Source: an uncultured Pseudomonadota bacterium
GTDB lineage: Bacteria; Pseudomonadota; Gammaproteobacteria; Steroidobacterales; Steroidobacteraceae
Direction: 5' to 3'
Length of the DNA stretch: 41,221 nt
Assembly: GCA_946479515.1 (NCBI GenBank)
Contig: CAMLGF010000029.1
Location: 1 to 41,221, forward strand
Under the pieces are notes generated by a model, which was given only the letters and a program-made list of their open reading frames with translations, ran no database searches and had not been told where the DNA came from. Made by a program: the position numbers and the translations under genes. Below are positions 34,910 to 41,221 of the stretch, one piece after another (the stretch's first letter is position 1; every line of letters begins with the position of its first letter).

Positions 34910-35566
34910 TCAGCGCCGCGGGTCGGTGAGCTTCGCGACCGCCGCTTGATAGACGCGGGCGGCATCCCGGAAATCCGAGACGGTGGTGTACAGGTCGCGC
35001 GCCAGCCCGTCCGCGATGCCGTAGATCCAGCCATGCACGTGCAATTCCTGGCCGCGGTCCCACGCATCACGCGCGATGCTGGTCTGGCAGACGTTCTGCA
35101 CCTGCTCGATGACATTGAGCTCGCACAGCCGGTCCGCCGCGAGATTCTCGGCTGGTAGATTGGCGATGGCCTGGTGATGCTTTTCGTGCACGTCCTGCAG
35201 GTGGCGCAGCCAGTTGTCGGCCAGCCCCACGCGCGTGCGCCGCATGGCAGCCTGCACGCCGCTGCAGCCGTAATGACCCACCACGATCACGTGCCTCACC
35301 TTGAGGATGTCGACCGCGAACTGCATCACCGACAGGCAATTGAGGTCGGTGTGCACGACCATGTTGGCGATGTTGCGGTGGACGAAGATGTCGCCGGGCA
35401 GCAGTCCGACGATCTGGTTGGCAGGCACCCGGCTGTCCGCGCAGCCGATCCACAGGTAGTTGGGGGACTGCTGGCGAGAGAGCTTGGCGAAGAATTCCGG
35501 GTCCTGGCGGCGGATGCTGTCCGCCCAGTCGCGATTGTTCTGAAACAGCTCATCGAGGGTCTTCAT
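34910..35566 (-). CDS. can: Beta-class carbonic anhydrase
   Basis: A 218-residue zinc enzyme interconverting CO2 and bicarbonate in the cytosol. Zinc ligands are Cys42, His98 and Cys101 (GCADSRVPANQ and VGHYGCSGV), with the Asp44-Arg46 dyad intact. Length and C-terminal WIYGIADGLARDL match E. coli Can (type II beta-CA). It lies 71 bases downstream of yraN on the same strand and may have its own promoter. Confidence 0.95.
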   Translation of the reverse strand: MKTLDELFQNNRDWADSIRRQDPEFFAKLSRQQSPNYLWIGCADSRVPANQIVGLLPGDIFVHRNIANMVVHTDLNCLSVMQFAVDILKVRHVIVVGHYGCSGVQAAMRRTRVGLADNWLRHLQDVHEKHHQAIANLPAENLAADRLCELNVIEQVQNVCQTSIARDAWDRGQELHVHGWIYGIADGLARDLYTTVSDFRDAARVYQAAVAKLTDPRR

Positions 35567-35637
35567 GAGGCCGCGACCTTAAACGCCCACAAGGATTTTG
35601 CAAAGACCAGATTGCCCGCTGGCCCGCCGCGGGACGC

Positions 35638-35982
35638 TCATTCGAACGCGTGCCGCAGCCACTCGATGCGTCCGTTCCGCACGACGATGACGTCGAATCG
35701 CACCCGACACCGACGCAGGTCCGGATGCTGGTCGAGGAACAGGCCGGCCGTGGCGATGATGCGGCGTTGTTTCGCGAAACCCACGCTCGCGGCGGCGCCC
35801 CCGAACCGGTCGTCGGCCCGGGTGCGCACCTCGGCTATCACCAGCAGATCGCCGGCGCGCGCCACCACGTCGAGCTCGCCCACGCGGCGCGTGAAATTGC
35901 GCGCGACGATGTCGAACCCCTGGGCTTCGAGAAAGGCCGCCGCGCTGTTTTCCGCGAGCGAGCCCGTCTGACGGCGATCCAT
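35638..35982 (-). CDS. yraN: YraN (UPF0102) endonuclease-fold protein
   Basis: A 114-residue protein of the UPF0102 family, with a restriction-endonuclease-like fold. The core is RVGELDVVARAGDLLVIAEVRTR: Glu36, Asp38 and Glu51 are kept but the usual final Lys of E-x-K is Arg53. Function is unknown; a Holliday junction resolvase-like role has been proposed from fold only. It begins 31 bases after lpoA, the standard lpoA-yraN pair. Downstream, dolP/diaA-type genes found in E. coli are replaced by can. Confidence 0.9.
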   Translation of the reverse strand: MDRRQTGSLAENSAAAFLEAQGFDIVARNFTRRVGELDVVARAGDLLVIAEVRTRADDRFGGAAASVGFAKQRRIIATAGLFLDQHPDLRRCRVRFDVIVVRNGRIEWLRHAFE

Positions 35983-36013
35983 GCCATCTCCGGGACGAAC
36001 CGATGAAGTCGTG

Positions 36014-37900
36014 CTATTGCGCGGGCAGGGCCGCGACAGAATCCTGCGCTGTCAGCGCAGCGGGAGCCCCGCCCTTGATGCGCACCCAGTCGAGCTCGCG
36101 ACGCACGTGACCTTGCGCATCCAGCGAGAGCCTGCCGGTCAAGCCGTCGGGGTCGAGCGTGCCGCCGCGCTTGAGCGACTCGGCGATGTGGAACGCGTCA
36201 TACCCGAAAGCGAACAGGCGGCCGCGCTTCGAAGGCGGGTCGCCGAACGCGGCGGTCGCCGCCTCGCGCACCTCGTTGGGTCGGCTGTCGACACTCAACA
36301 TCCAGGGCATGTCGGGAAACATCACGCCCTCGATTTCCTGATTCGCCGTGGGATGCGGTTCGTACGCATCACCGAGCGTGTAGGTCGGAATGTCGCCGGC
36401 GAGATGGAACCGCAGCTGCGGACGAAGCAGACGCGCCGCGGCCGGCTGGCTGGGCGCGAAGATGAACTGGATGTCCGGGCGCCGCCGCGGCTCGAGCTCC
36501 AGCCTCTGGCCGATGGTTGCCTGGATGCGCTGGCGGCGCAGCGCGCTGTCGTCGGTGCGCAGCACCTGCATGATGCTGGGACTGAAATCGTTGGGATTAC
36601 GCGTACCCCCGCCGTAGGTGGCCTGCCCGAGAACGTAGCCTCCGGCCGCGCGCAGCTCCTCGTCGAAGGCGGCGGCGACACGTGCACCCCAATCGCCTTC
36701 GGGCGCCAGCACCACGCCGCGGCGTTGGCCGCTGGCCGCGACGAAACGCGCCACCGCGCGTGCGTCATCTTCTGGTGACAGGGCGAACTGATAGAAGCGA
36801 TCGGGGATCGATCGATCCGGCGGGAGGAAGTTGAGCGCGAGCACGGCGGGCCGCGACGAGAGGATGTCCGCCGCGGCGATGACTTCCTCGCGCGTGAGCG
36901 GGCCGACGATGAAATCCGCGCCGTTGGCGATGGCCTCGGCCATCGTGTCGGCGATCGAAGTCTCCGCCGTGTCGTACACCCGCAATCTCGGGCGAGTGGC
37001 CGGCGAGAGCTGGTAGTAAGCCGTCATGAAGCCGTCGCGGATCTGCGCGGCGGGAGCCGCCGTGCGCCCGGTCAACGGCAGCATGAGCGCCATGTGCGGT
37101 GCCGACTCGAGTGTCGCCACCCGGTCCGGGATGCCCACCGTCGGCTCGCCCGAGAGCGCGGCCAGCGCGGGGTGCGTGGGATATCTGGCGCGGAAGGCGT
37201 CGAGCCGCGTGGCGCCCAGCGTGGGATTGCGAGCATTGTCCAGCGCGACGCTCGCGGCCTCGAGCCAGCCGCGGACCAGGGCGTCGCTGCCCGGCGGCGG
37301 TGCGAGCGAAGCGCCACGCTCGGCGGCCGAGCGCAGTTGCGCCAGCAGTTCGGCGCGCGCCGTACGCGCATCGCCCGGGCCGATCACGCGTTCGCGCGAG
37401 AACTCCGCGCGAATGCCATCGAGCAGGTGGCCCGTGGCGATGGCGATTTGCTGGCGAGTCGCGTAGTAGCGGGCCGCGCCCGCCTGCGAGGCCGGCGGCT
37501 GCATGGCGCTGATCTCGCGCCAGGCTTCGTCGCCGCGACCCTGCGCGAGCGCCGACTGCAGGCCTAACAGCTTCCGCTCCAGTGTCTGCTGCTGGGTGAG
37601 GCCTTGCGGCAGCAGCGCCAGAATGCGGTCCGCATCCGCGGCCCGCCCCGCGGCGAGCCAGGCGCGCGCGGCGCGCAGGTTGAATTCCGCGCTGTCGCTG
37701 CCACTGGTTTCGCTCGCCAGCCGTTCGTAGATTGCGGCGGCACCGGCGTGATCGCCGGAGCGGGTCATGGCCTCCGCCCGGTCGACGCTGGGAGGACCAC
37801 CGCGGCGGGGCGTGCTCGGGCAGCCCGTGAGCACCAGGGCGGCCGCGACCACCGCCAGCAGCGGCAGGAATTTGGGCAGCGCAGCTTTTCTACCTGTCAT
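36014..37900 (-). CDS. lpoA: LpoA-type outer-membrane lipoprotein activator of PBP1a
   Basis: A 628-residue lipoprotein. The signal peptide ends in the lipobox LTGC with Cys27. The N-terminal half is TPR-like and helical (about 40-260). The C-terminal half (about 290-600) is a periplasmic-binding-protein type I fold: ALMLPLTGRTAAPAAQIRDGF, DFIVGPLTREEV, FAFGYDAFH. This two-domain architecture is that of LpoA/YraM, which activates peptidoglycan synthase PBP1a from the outer membrane. The frame is open without a stop to 39136, but ATG 37900 begins the lipoprotein and follows GGAAGG. It is divergent from rsmI and followed by yraN. Confidence 0.92.
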   Translation of the reverse strand: MTGRKAALPKFLPLLAVVAAALVLTGCPSTPRRGGPPSVDRAEAMTRSGDHAGAAAIYERLASETSGSDSAEFNLRAARAWLAAGRAADADRILALLPQGLTQQQTLERKLLGLQSALAQGRGDEAWREISAMQPPASQAGAARYYATRQQIAIATGHLLDGIRAEFSRERVIGPGDARTARAELLAQLRSAAERGASLAPPPGSDALVRGWLEAASVALDNARNPTLGATRLDAFRARYPTHPALAALSGEPTVGIPDRVATLESAPHMALMLPLTGRTAAPAAQIRDGFMTAYYQLSPATRPRLRVYDTAETSIADTMAEAIANGADFIVGPLTREEVIAAADILSSRPAVLALNFLPPDRSIPDRFYQFALSPEDDARAVARFVAASGQRRGVVLAPEGDWGARVAAAFDEELRAAGGYVLGQATYGGGTRNPNDFSPSIMQVLRTDDSALRRQRIQATIGQRLELEPRRRPDIQFIFAPSQPAAARLLRPQLRFHLAGDIPTYTLGDAYEPHPTANQEIEGVMFPDMPWMLSVDSRPNEVREAATAAFGDPPSKRGRLFAFGYDAFHIAESLKRGGTLDPDGLTGRLSLDAQGHVRRELDWVRIKGGAPAALTAQDSVAALPAQ

Positions 37901-37954
37901 GTGTCGAATAGCCTTCCACAATGGCAGCCGCTGGGACCGCGGCGGAGAAGTATA

Positions 37955-38818
37955 GTGGCAGTGCAAATCGGGCGTCTTGCGGTGATCTCCACGCCCATCG
38001 GCAACCTGGGCGACCTGTCGCCGCGCGCGCGGGACGAACTCGCGGCCGCGGAGCTGGTCGCGGCAGAAGACACGCGCAGGACGGGGCAGTTGCTGACAAC
38101 GCTTGGGCTGTCCCGTCCCCTGGTGTCGCTGCACGAACACAATGAGAGCGAGCGCATCGTCGAGCTGCTCGAGAAGCTGCGGCTCGGCGCGCGCATCGCC
38201 CTGGTGAGCGACGCGGGCACGCCCCTGCTGTCGGATCCGGGTTTCGAACTGGTGAGGCGCGCCTCCGAGGAGGGCGTGGCCGTGGTCGCGGTGCCAGGCC
38301 CGTCCGCCATCACCGCGGCGCTGAGCATCGCCGGACTGCCCACCGAACGATTCACGTTCGAGGGCTTTCTGCCAGCGCGCCTCGCCGAACGGCGCGCGAG
38401 AATCGCCGAGCTGCGGCACGAGACGCGCACGCTGGTTTTTTTCGAGGCGCCGCACCGCATCGCCGAATCTCTCGAGGATCTCGCCGCCGGCTTCGGCCCG
38501 CAGCGGCGGGTGGCCGTGGCGCGCGAACTCACCAAGGTCTTCGAGACTGTCTATCGCGGCACGCTCGCGCAGCTGGCGGCCCAGGCGCGTAGCGACGCGA
38601 ATTTTTCCCGCGGCGAAATCACGGTGGTGGTGCAGGGCGCGCCACGGAGCGAGGCAGCGGACACGTCGCATGAGCGCCTGGATGCAACTTTGAACGTGCT
38701 GCTGGCGGAACTTGCGCCCAGCAAGGCGGCGGCACTGGCGGCACGTCTGACCGGGGCGAAGCGCAACGACGCCTACGCCCGCGCCTTGCAGCTCGCCGGA
38801 CAGGCGAGGGAGTCGTGA
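37955..38818 (+). CDS. rsmI: 16S rRNA (cytidine(1402)-2'-O)-methyltransferase
   Basis: A 287-residue SAM-dependent methyltransferase of the tetrapyrrole-methylase fold that modifies C1402 of 16S rRNA. Motifs are STPIGNLGDLSPRA, AAEDTRRTGQLL, VSDAGTPLLSDPG and VPGPSAITAALSIAGLPT. The frame is open from 37604, but that overlaps lpoA; GTG 37955 has GGAG seven bases upstream and gives the usual length. It is divergent from lpoA across 54 bases and followed by rnpB. Confidence 0.95.
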   Translation: MAVQIGRLAVISTPIGNLGDLSPRARDELAAAELVAAEDTRRTGQLLTTLGLSRPLVSLHEHNESERIVELLEKLRLGARIALVSDAGTPLLSDPGFELVRRASEEGVAVVAVPGPSAITAALSIAGLPTERFTFEGFLPARLAERRARIAELRHETRTLVFFEAPHRIAESLEDLAAGFGPQRRVAVARELTKVFETVYRGTLAQLAAQARSDANFSRGEITVVVQGAPRSEAADTSHERLDATLNVLLAELAPSKAAALAARLTGAKRNDAYARALQLAGQARES

Positions 38819-38851
38819 GCCGGCCGCCACTCGCCGGATTCCGGATTTGGC

Positions 38852-38880
38852 TTGAGGGCCGTCGCGCATCCCGATATGGT
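38852..38880 (+). promoter_or_regulatory. rnpB: Promoter of rnpB
   Basis: TTGAGG at 38852-38857 and TATGGT at 38875-38880 are 17 bases apart. The -10 ends eight bases before the first base of the RNase P RNA, exactly where transcription should start. Confidence 0.75.
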
Positions 38881-38888
38881 GCGCCCCG

Positions 38889-39250
38889 GAGTCGGCCGGG
38901 CGGTCGCTGCATTTCTCGCGAAATGTGGAGGAAAGTCCGGGCTCCTGTGGACGAGGTGCCAGGTAACGCCTGGGCGGCGCGAGCCGACGGAAAGTGCAAC
39001 AGAAAGCAAACCGCCGAAGCGCCAGCAATGGTGCTGGCAAGGGTGAAACGGTGCGGTAAGAGCGCACCGCGGACGTGGCAACACGGACGGCACGGCAAAC
39101 CCCACCTGGAGCAAGGCCAAATAGGAAAGTCGCCACGCAAGTGGCAGCGCGTGTCCCCGCGTGCTTTCGGGTAGGCCGCTTGAGGTTGCCGGTGACGGCG
39201 ATCCCAGAGGAATGACTGTCCTCGACAGAACCCGGCTTACAGGCCGACTC
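38889..39250 (+). ncRNA. rnpB: RNase P RNA, bacterial class A
   Basis: The catalytic RNA of RNase P, which removes tRNA 5' leaders. The ends pair perfectly: GAGTCGGCC at 38889-38897 with GGCCGACTC at 39242-39250 form helix P1. The conserved CR-I block GAGGAAAGTCCGGGCTCC is near 38928-38945, ACAGAAAGCAAACC near 39000, AAGAGCGCACCG near 39058-39069, and the CR-V block GGGTAGGCCGCTTGAG near 39170-39185 precedes ACAGAACCCGGCTTACAGG close to the 3' end. Length (about 362 bases) fits class A. It follows rsmI as in many gammaproteobacteria. TTTCTCTC just after P1 may help termination. Confidence 0.96.
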
Positions 39251-39612
39251 TTTCTCTCACAAGCTCAGGACTGACCGCAGGTCTCTGACTTCGGCCTGAT
39301 CACTCTCTGGCGCGCGAAGTCGGTGGACGTATCCCGGGTGACAGGCGTCTGCCGCTCATGGCGGGGCCGGCCAACCCCCGGATCACCGTGTCCGAACTGA
39401 CCCGCTAATGATCCAATATATGCGCCGAATCACCGCATTGTTCTGGCCACTCGACTTCGGCGCTCGTACAGGCGCCGCCTTGGTCATCCCCTGTATGAGG
39501 TAACGCGGACAAGTTCCTGATCAGTAAGCCATCCTCGTCGCCATGCGGCGGCACAACGCACTCATGGGCGCGTAAGTCGCTGTCTCCGATAGAAAATTTT
39601 CTGACTTATTTC

Positions 39613-39641
39613 TTGACCGCATCCGTTGCCATTCCTATAGT
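39613..39641 (+). promoter_or_regulatory. mraZ: Promoter of mraZ and the dcw cluster
   Basis: TTGACC at 39613-39618 and TATAGT at 39636-39641 are 17 bases apart, each one mismatch or two from consensus. An AT-rich stretch immediately upstream (39594-39612) looks like an UP element. Confidence 0.85.
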
Positions 39642-39676
39642 GGCGACAAGTGGGAAAAAGTGGGGAGAAATGGGTC
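39641..39676 (+). promoter_or_regulatory. MraZ-box operator array
   Basis: TGGG-type hexamers recur with an exact ten-base period: TGGGAA at 39651, TGGGGA at 39661, TGGGTC at 39671, plus a weaker TGGCGA at 39641. MraZ binds three direct TGGGN repeats spaced this way near its own promoter in E. coli. Here they begin at the end of the -10, so binding should block transcription start. Confidence 0.85.
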
Positions 39677-39694
39677 TAGCAGACCTGCCGATCC

Positions 39695-40147
39695 ATGTTT
39701 CGCGGTGCAGCAAAAGTGACTCTGGACGCCAAGGGCCGGATGGTTTTACCCACCCGGTACCGCGAGCACGCGCTCGACAGAAGCCAGGGAAAACTGGTCG
39801 CCACCGTGGATCGGGATCAATGCCTCCTCCTTTACCCCTTGCCCGACTGGGAACAGCTAGAGCGGAAGTTGATGGCGTTGCCTTCGCTGCATGCGCAGGC
39901 GCGCCGGCTGCAACGCCTGATGGTGGGTCACGCCACCGAGCTGGATCTCGACGGGCATGGACGACTGTTGCTGCCGTCCGAGTTGCGCGAATTCGCGCAG
40001 CTCGAGCGACACGGAATGCTGATCGGTCAGGGCAATCGCTGCGAGCTGTGGGACGAGGCGCGCTGGAACGAGCGCCGCGCCCTGTGGCTGGCGAACGAGG
40101 CCGCGAGCACCGACCTGCCTTCCGAGCTCGACTCGCTCACGCTGTGA
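39695..40147 (+). CDS. mraZ: Transcriptional regulator MraZ
   Basis: A 150-residue DNA-binding protein with two tandem AbrB-like (SpoVT) half-domains. Each half has the DxxGR motif: VTLDAKGRMVLPTRYR near residues 8-23 and ELDLDGHGRLLLPSELR near 82-98. It represses the dcw cluster through TGGG repeats. It is the first gene of the cluster, with rsmH next. No strong ribosome site precedes the ATG at 39695. One codon of MVLPTRY is a rare TTA. Confidence 0.95.
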   Translation: MFRGAAKVTLDAKGRMVLPTRYREHALDRSQGKLVATVDRDQCLLLYPLPDWEQLERKLMALPSLHAQARRLQRLMVGHATELDLDGHGRLLLPSELREFAQLERHGMLIGQGNRCELWDEARWNERRALWLANEAASTDLPSELDSLTL

Positions 40148-40207
40148 GCGCGCGCCGGGCATCTCGCGAGTAGTTAGGTCGAAGATCTGGTTTGACGATC
40201 ATGGGTG

Positions 40208-40237
40208 GGATGCGACGCCGCTCGGCGGCCCGCATCC
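40208..40237 (+). promoter_or_regulatory. Hairpin in the mraZ-rsmH spacer
   Basis: GGATGCG (40208-40214) pairs with CGCATCC (40231-40237), and inside them GCCGC pairs with GCGGC around a TCG loop. There is no T-run after it. It sits 60 bases upstream of the rsmH start, within the 150-base spacer, immediately after TTGACG and a TGGGTGGGA that resembles a MraZ box. Role unknown: attenuation or mRNA processing are possible. Confidence 0.4.
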
Positions 40238-40297
40238 ATGGCAACGGCGCTTGAGAAGACGGGGGCGGACTGACAGCCGCTTGAAGGAGTGAGTGGA

Positions 40298-41221
40298 TTG
40301 AACGCGCACATACCGGTGCTTGCCCGGGAAGCGTTCGAGGCACTCGCGATACGAGCGGACGGCCTATACATAGATGCGACGTTCGGGCGCGGCGGTCACA
40401 CGGCACTCATCCTCGGGGCACTCGGTCCCGAAGGGCGCGTGCTCGCGTTCGACCGCGACCCGGCGGCCATCGAGGCCGGCCACCGCCGTTTTCCCGACGA
40501 AGTGCGGCTTGCGCTCGTCGGCGCGCCGTTTGCCGATATCGCCGCGCGCGTGCCGGAGTTCTTTCCGGGGCGGCCCGTGCGCGGCATCTTGTTCGACCTC
40601 GGCGTCTCATCGCCCCAGCTCGACGATCCCGCCCGCGGTTTCAGCTTCAGGCAGGACGGCCCGCTCGACATGCGCATGGATCCGACGAGCGGCGAACCGG
40701 TTTCCGCATGGCTCGCGCGAGCGGGCGAGCCTGAGATTCGCGAGGTGATCGCGACGCTCGGGGAAGAGCGCTTCGCGCGGCGCATCGCCGCGCAGATCGT
40801 GGCGACGCGCGCTTCACGGCCCCTGACGACCACGCTGCAGCTCGCCGATCTCGTGGCGCGCGCGGTACGTACGCGCGAGCCCGGCAAGCATCCGGCGACG
40901 CGCACCTTCCAGGCATTGCGCATGCTCGTGAACGACGAGCTCGGCCAGCTGCGCCGCGGCCTGGACGCTGCGCTGCAGCTGCTCGCCGTCGGCGGCCGGC
41001 TCGCGGTCATCAGCTTCCATTCGCTGGAAGACCGCATCGTCAAGCAGTTCATCCAGGCGCAATCCACCGTCGACCCCGTGTACGCCGGCCTGCCCATCAT
41101 TCCCGACAGCGCGCAACCGCGCCTCGCCCGCGTCGGCTCGAAGACGCGCGCGGGTGAGGCGGAGCTGGCGGCCAACCCGCGGGCGCGTTCCAGCGTGCTG
41201 CGAGTCGCACAGAAGGTGCGC
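40298..41221 (+). CDS. rsmH: 16S rRNA (cytosine(1402)-N4)-methyltransferase, 3' end beyond window
   Basis: At least 308 residues, open to the last base. The SAM-binding site is YIDATFGRGGHT near 24-35, followed by AFDRDPAAIEAG; LFDLGVSSPQLDDPARGFSF and TRTFQALRMLVNDEL are diagnostic of RsmH/MraW, and VISFHSLEDRIVK is near the end. It modifies the same base, C1402, as RsmI. The start is TTG 40298, eight bases after AAGGAG at 40284-40289; GTG 40289 is in frame but overlaps that ribosome site. Only the last few residues should be missing. Confidence 0.95.
   Translation, partial: MNAHIPVLAREAFEALAIRADGLYIDATFGRGGHTALILGALGPEGRVLAFDRDPAAIEAGHRRFPDEVRLALVGAPFADIAARVPEFFPGRPVRGILFDLGVSSPQLDDPARGFSFRQDGPLDMRMDPTSGEPVSAWLARAGEPEIREVIATLGEERFARRIAAQIVATRASRPLTTTLQLADLVARAVRTREPGKHPATRTFQALRMLVNDELGQLRRGLDAALQLLAVGGRLAVISFHSLEDRIVKQFIQAQSTVDPVYAGLPIIPDSAQPRLARVGSKTRAGEAELAANPRARSSVLRVAQKVR

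Larger units (their letters stand above)
39251..39694. other. 444-base non-coding region upstream of mraZ
   Basis: No reading frame with family features is seen. It contains inverted repeats GACTTCG/CGAAGTC (39287-39293 and 39315-39321) and CGGCGC/GCGCCG (39458-39463 and 39472-39477), a GAAAATTTTC palindrome at 39593-39602, and from 39594 on an AT-rich tract leading into the mraZ promoter. Base composition falls clearly at the 3' end. No tRNA could be folded by eye. Confidence 0.6.

Noticed and set aside
37901..39136. Upstream extension of the lpoA frame to a 1040-residue protein
   Set aside because: The extension is antisense to rsmI and rnpB and has no family features; the lipoprotein signal at ATG 37900 marks the true start. 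Open antisense frames are common in GC-rich DNA.
39613..40173. Alternative 186-residue frame over mraZ
   Set aside because: It would start inside the promoter -35 and overlaps mraZ, which has clear tandem AbrB domains.

Overview
This 41.2 kb window is GC-rich, densely coding chromosome with no phage, plasmid or CRISPR signature. Gene content and order point to a gammaproteobacterium: kdsD-kdsC-lptCAB-rpoN-hpf-rapZ, ibaG-murA, a DegS-like protease beside petABC-sspAB, lpoA-yraN divergent from rsmI, then rnpB and the start of the dcw cluster (mraZ-rsmH). RapZ beside MgtE and several GTG/TTG starts suggest a lineage near Xanthomonadales/Nevskiales/Steroidobacterales. That placement is inference from synteny, not a database result.

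Layout. 1-6102: central carbon metabolism (3' part of tkt, gap, pgk, pyk), interrupted by a hot-dog thioesterase and a NIPSNAP protein on the minus strand. 6113-10224: a penicillin-acylase-family Ntn hydrolase, then a BlaI repressor and an M56 membrane peptidase ending in a TonB-like C-terminal domain, with a clear dyad operator in front of blaI. 10286-14788: a MoxR ATPase/VWA pair, an exported BCP-type peroxiredoxin, a patatin lipase and an Sfp-type phosphopantetheinyl transferase. 14801-22623 (minus): mgtE, rapZ, hpf, rpoN and the LPS transport/Kdo genes. 22653-24254: ibaG and murA.

24546-29777 is the most unusual part. It is a compact four-gene operon: a single-span protein with a degenerate receiver domain inside and repeats plus TonB C-domain outside; a membrane-bound CheA-like kinase with HPt and ATPase domains but no CheW-like domain; a stand-alone CheY-like receiver; and a CheX-type phosphatase. 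It ends in a strong intrinsic terminator. I know of no described system with this composition. 29874-35982: DegS-like protease, cytochrome bc1 complex, SspA/SspB, beta-carbonic anhydrase and YraN. 36014-41221: lpoA, rsmI, RNase P RNA, a 444-base non-coding stretch, then mraZ with its promoter and operator boxes, and rsmH running off the window.

Short signals include two copies of a roughly 39-base intergenic repeat (one inside a 105-base element with imperfect terminal inverted repeats), several hairpins, and a peculiar clustering of the rare TTA leucine codon in Leu-Leu-Gly contexts. Relative to the classical gammaproteobacterial order, ptsN is absent between hpf and rapZ and the mla genes are absent between kdsD and ibaG.
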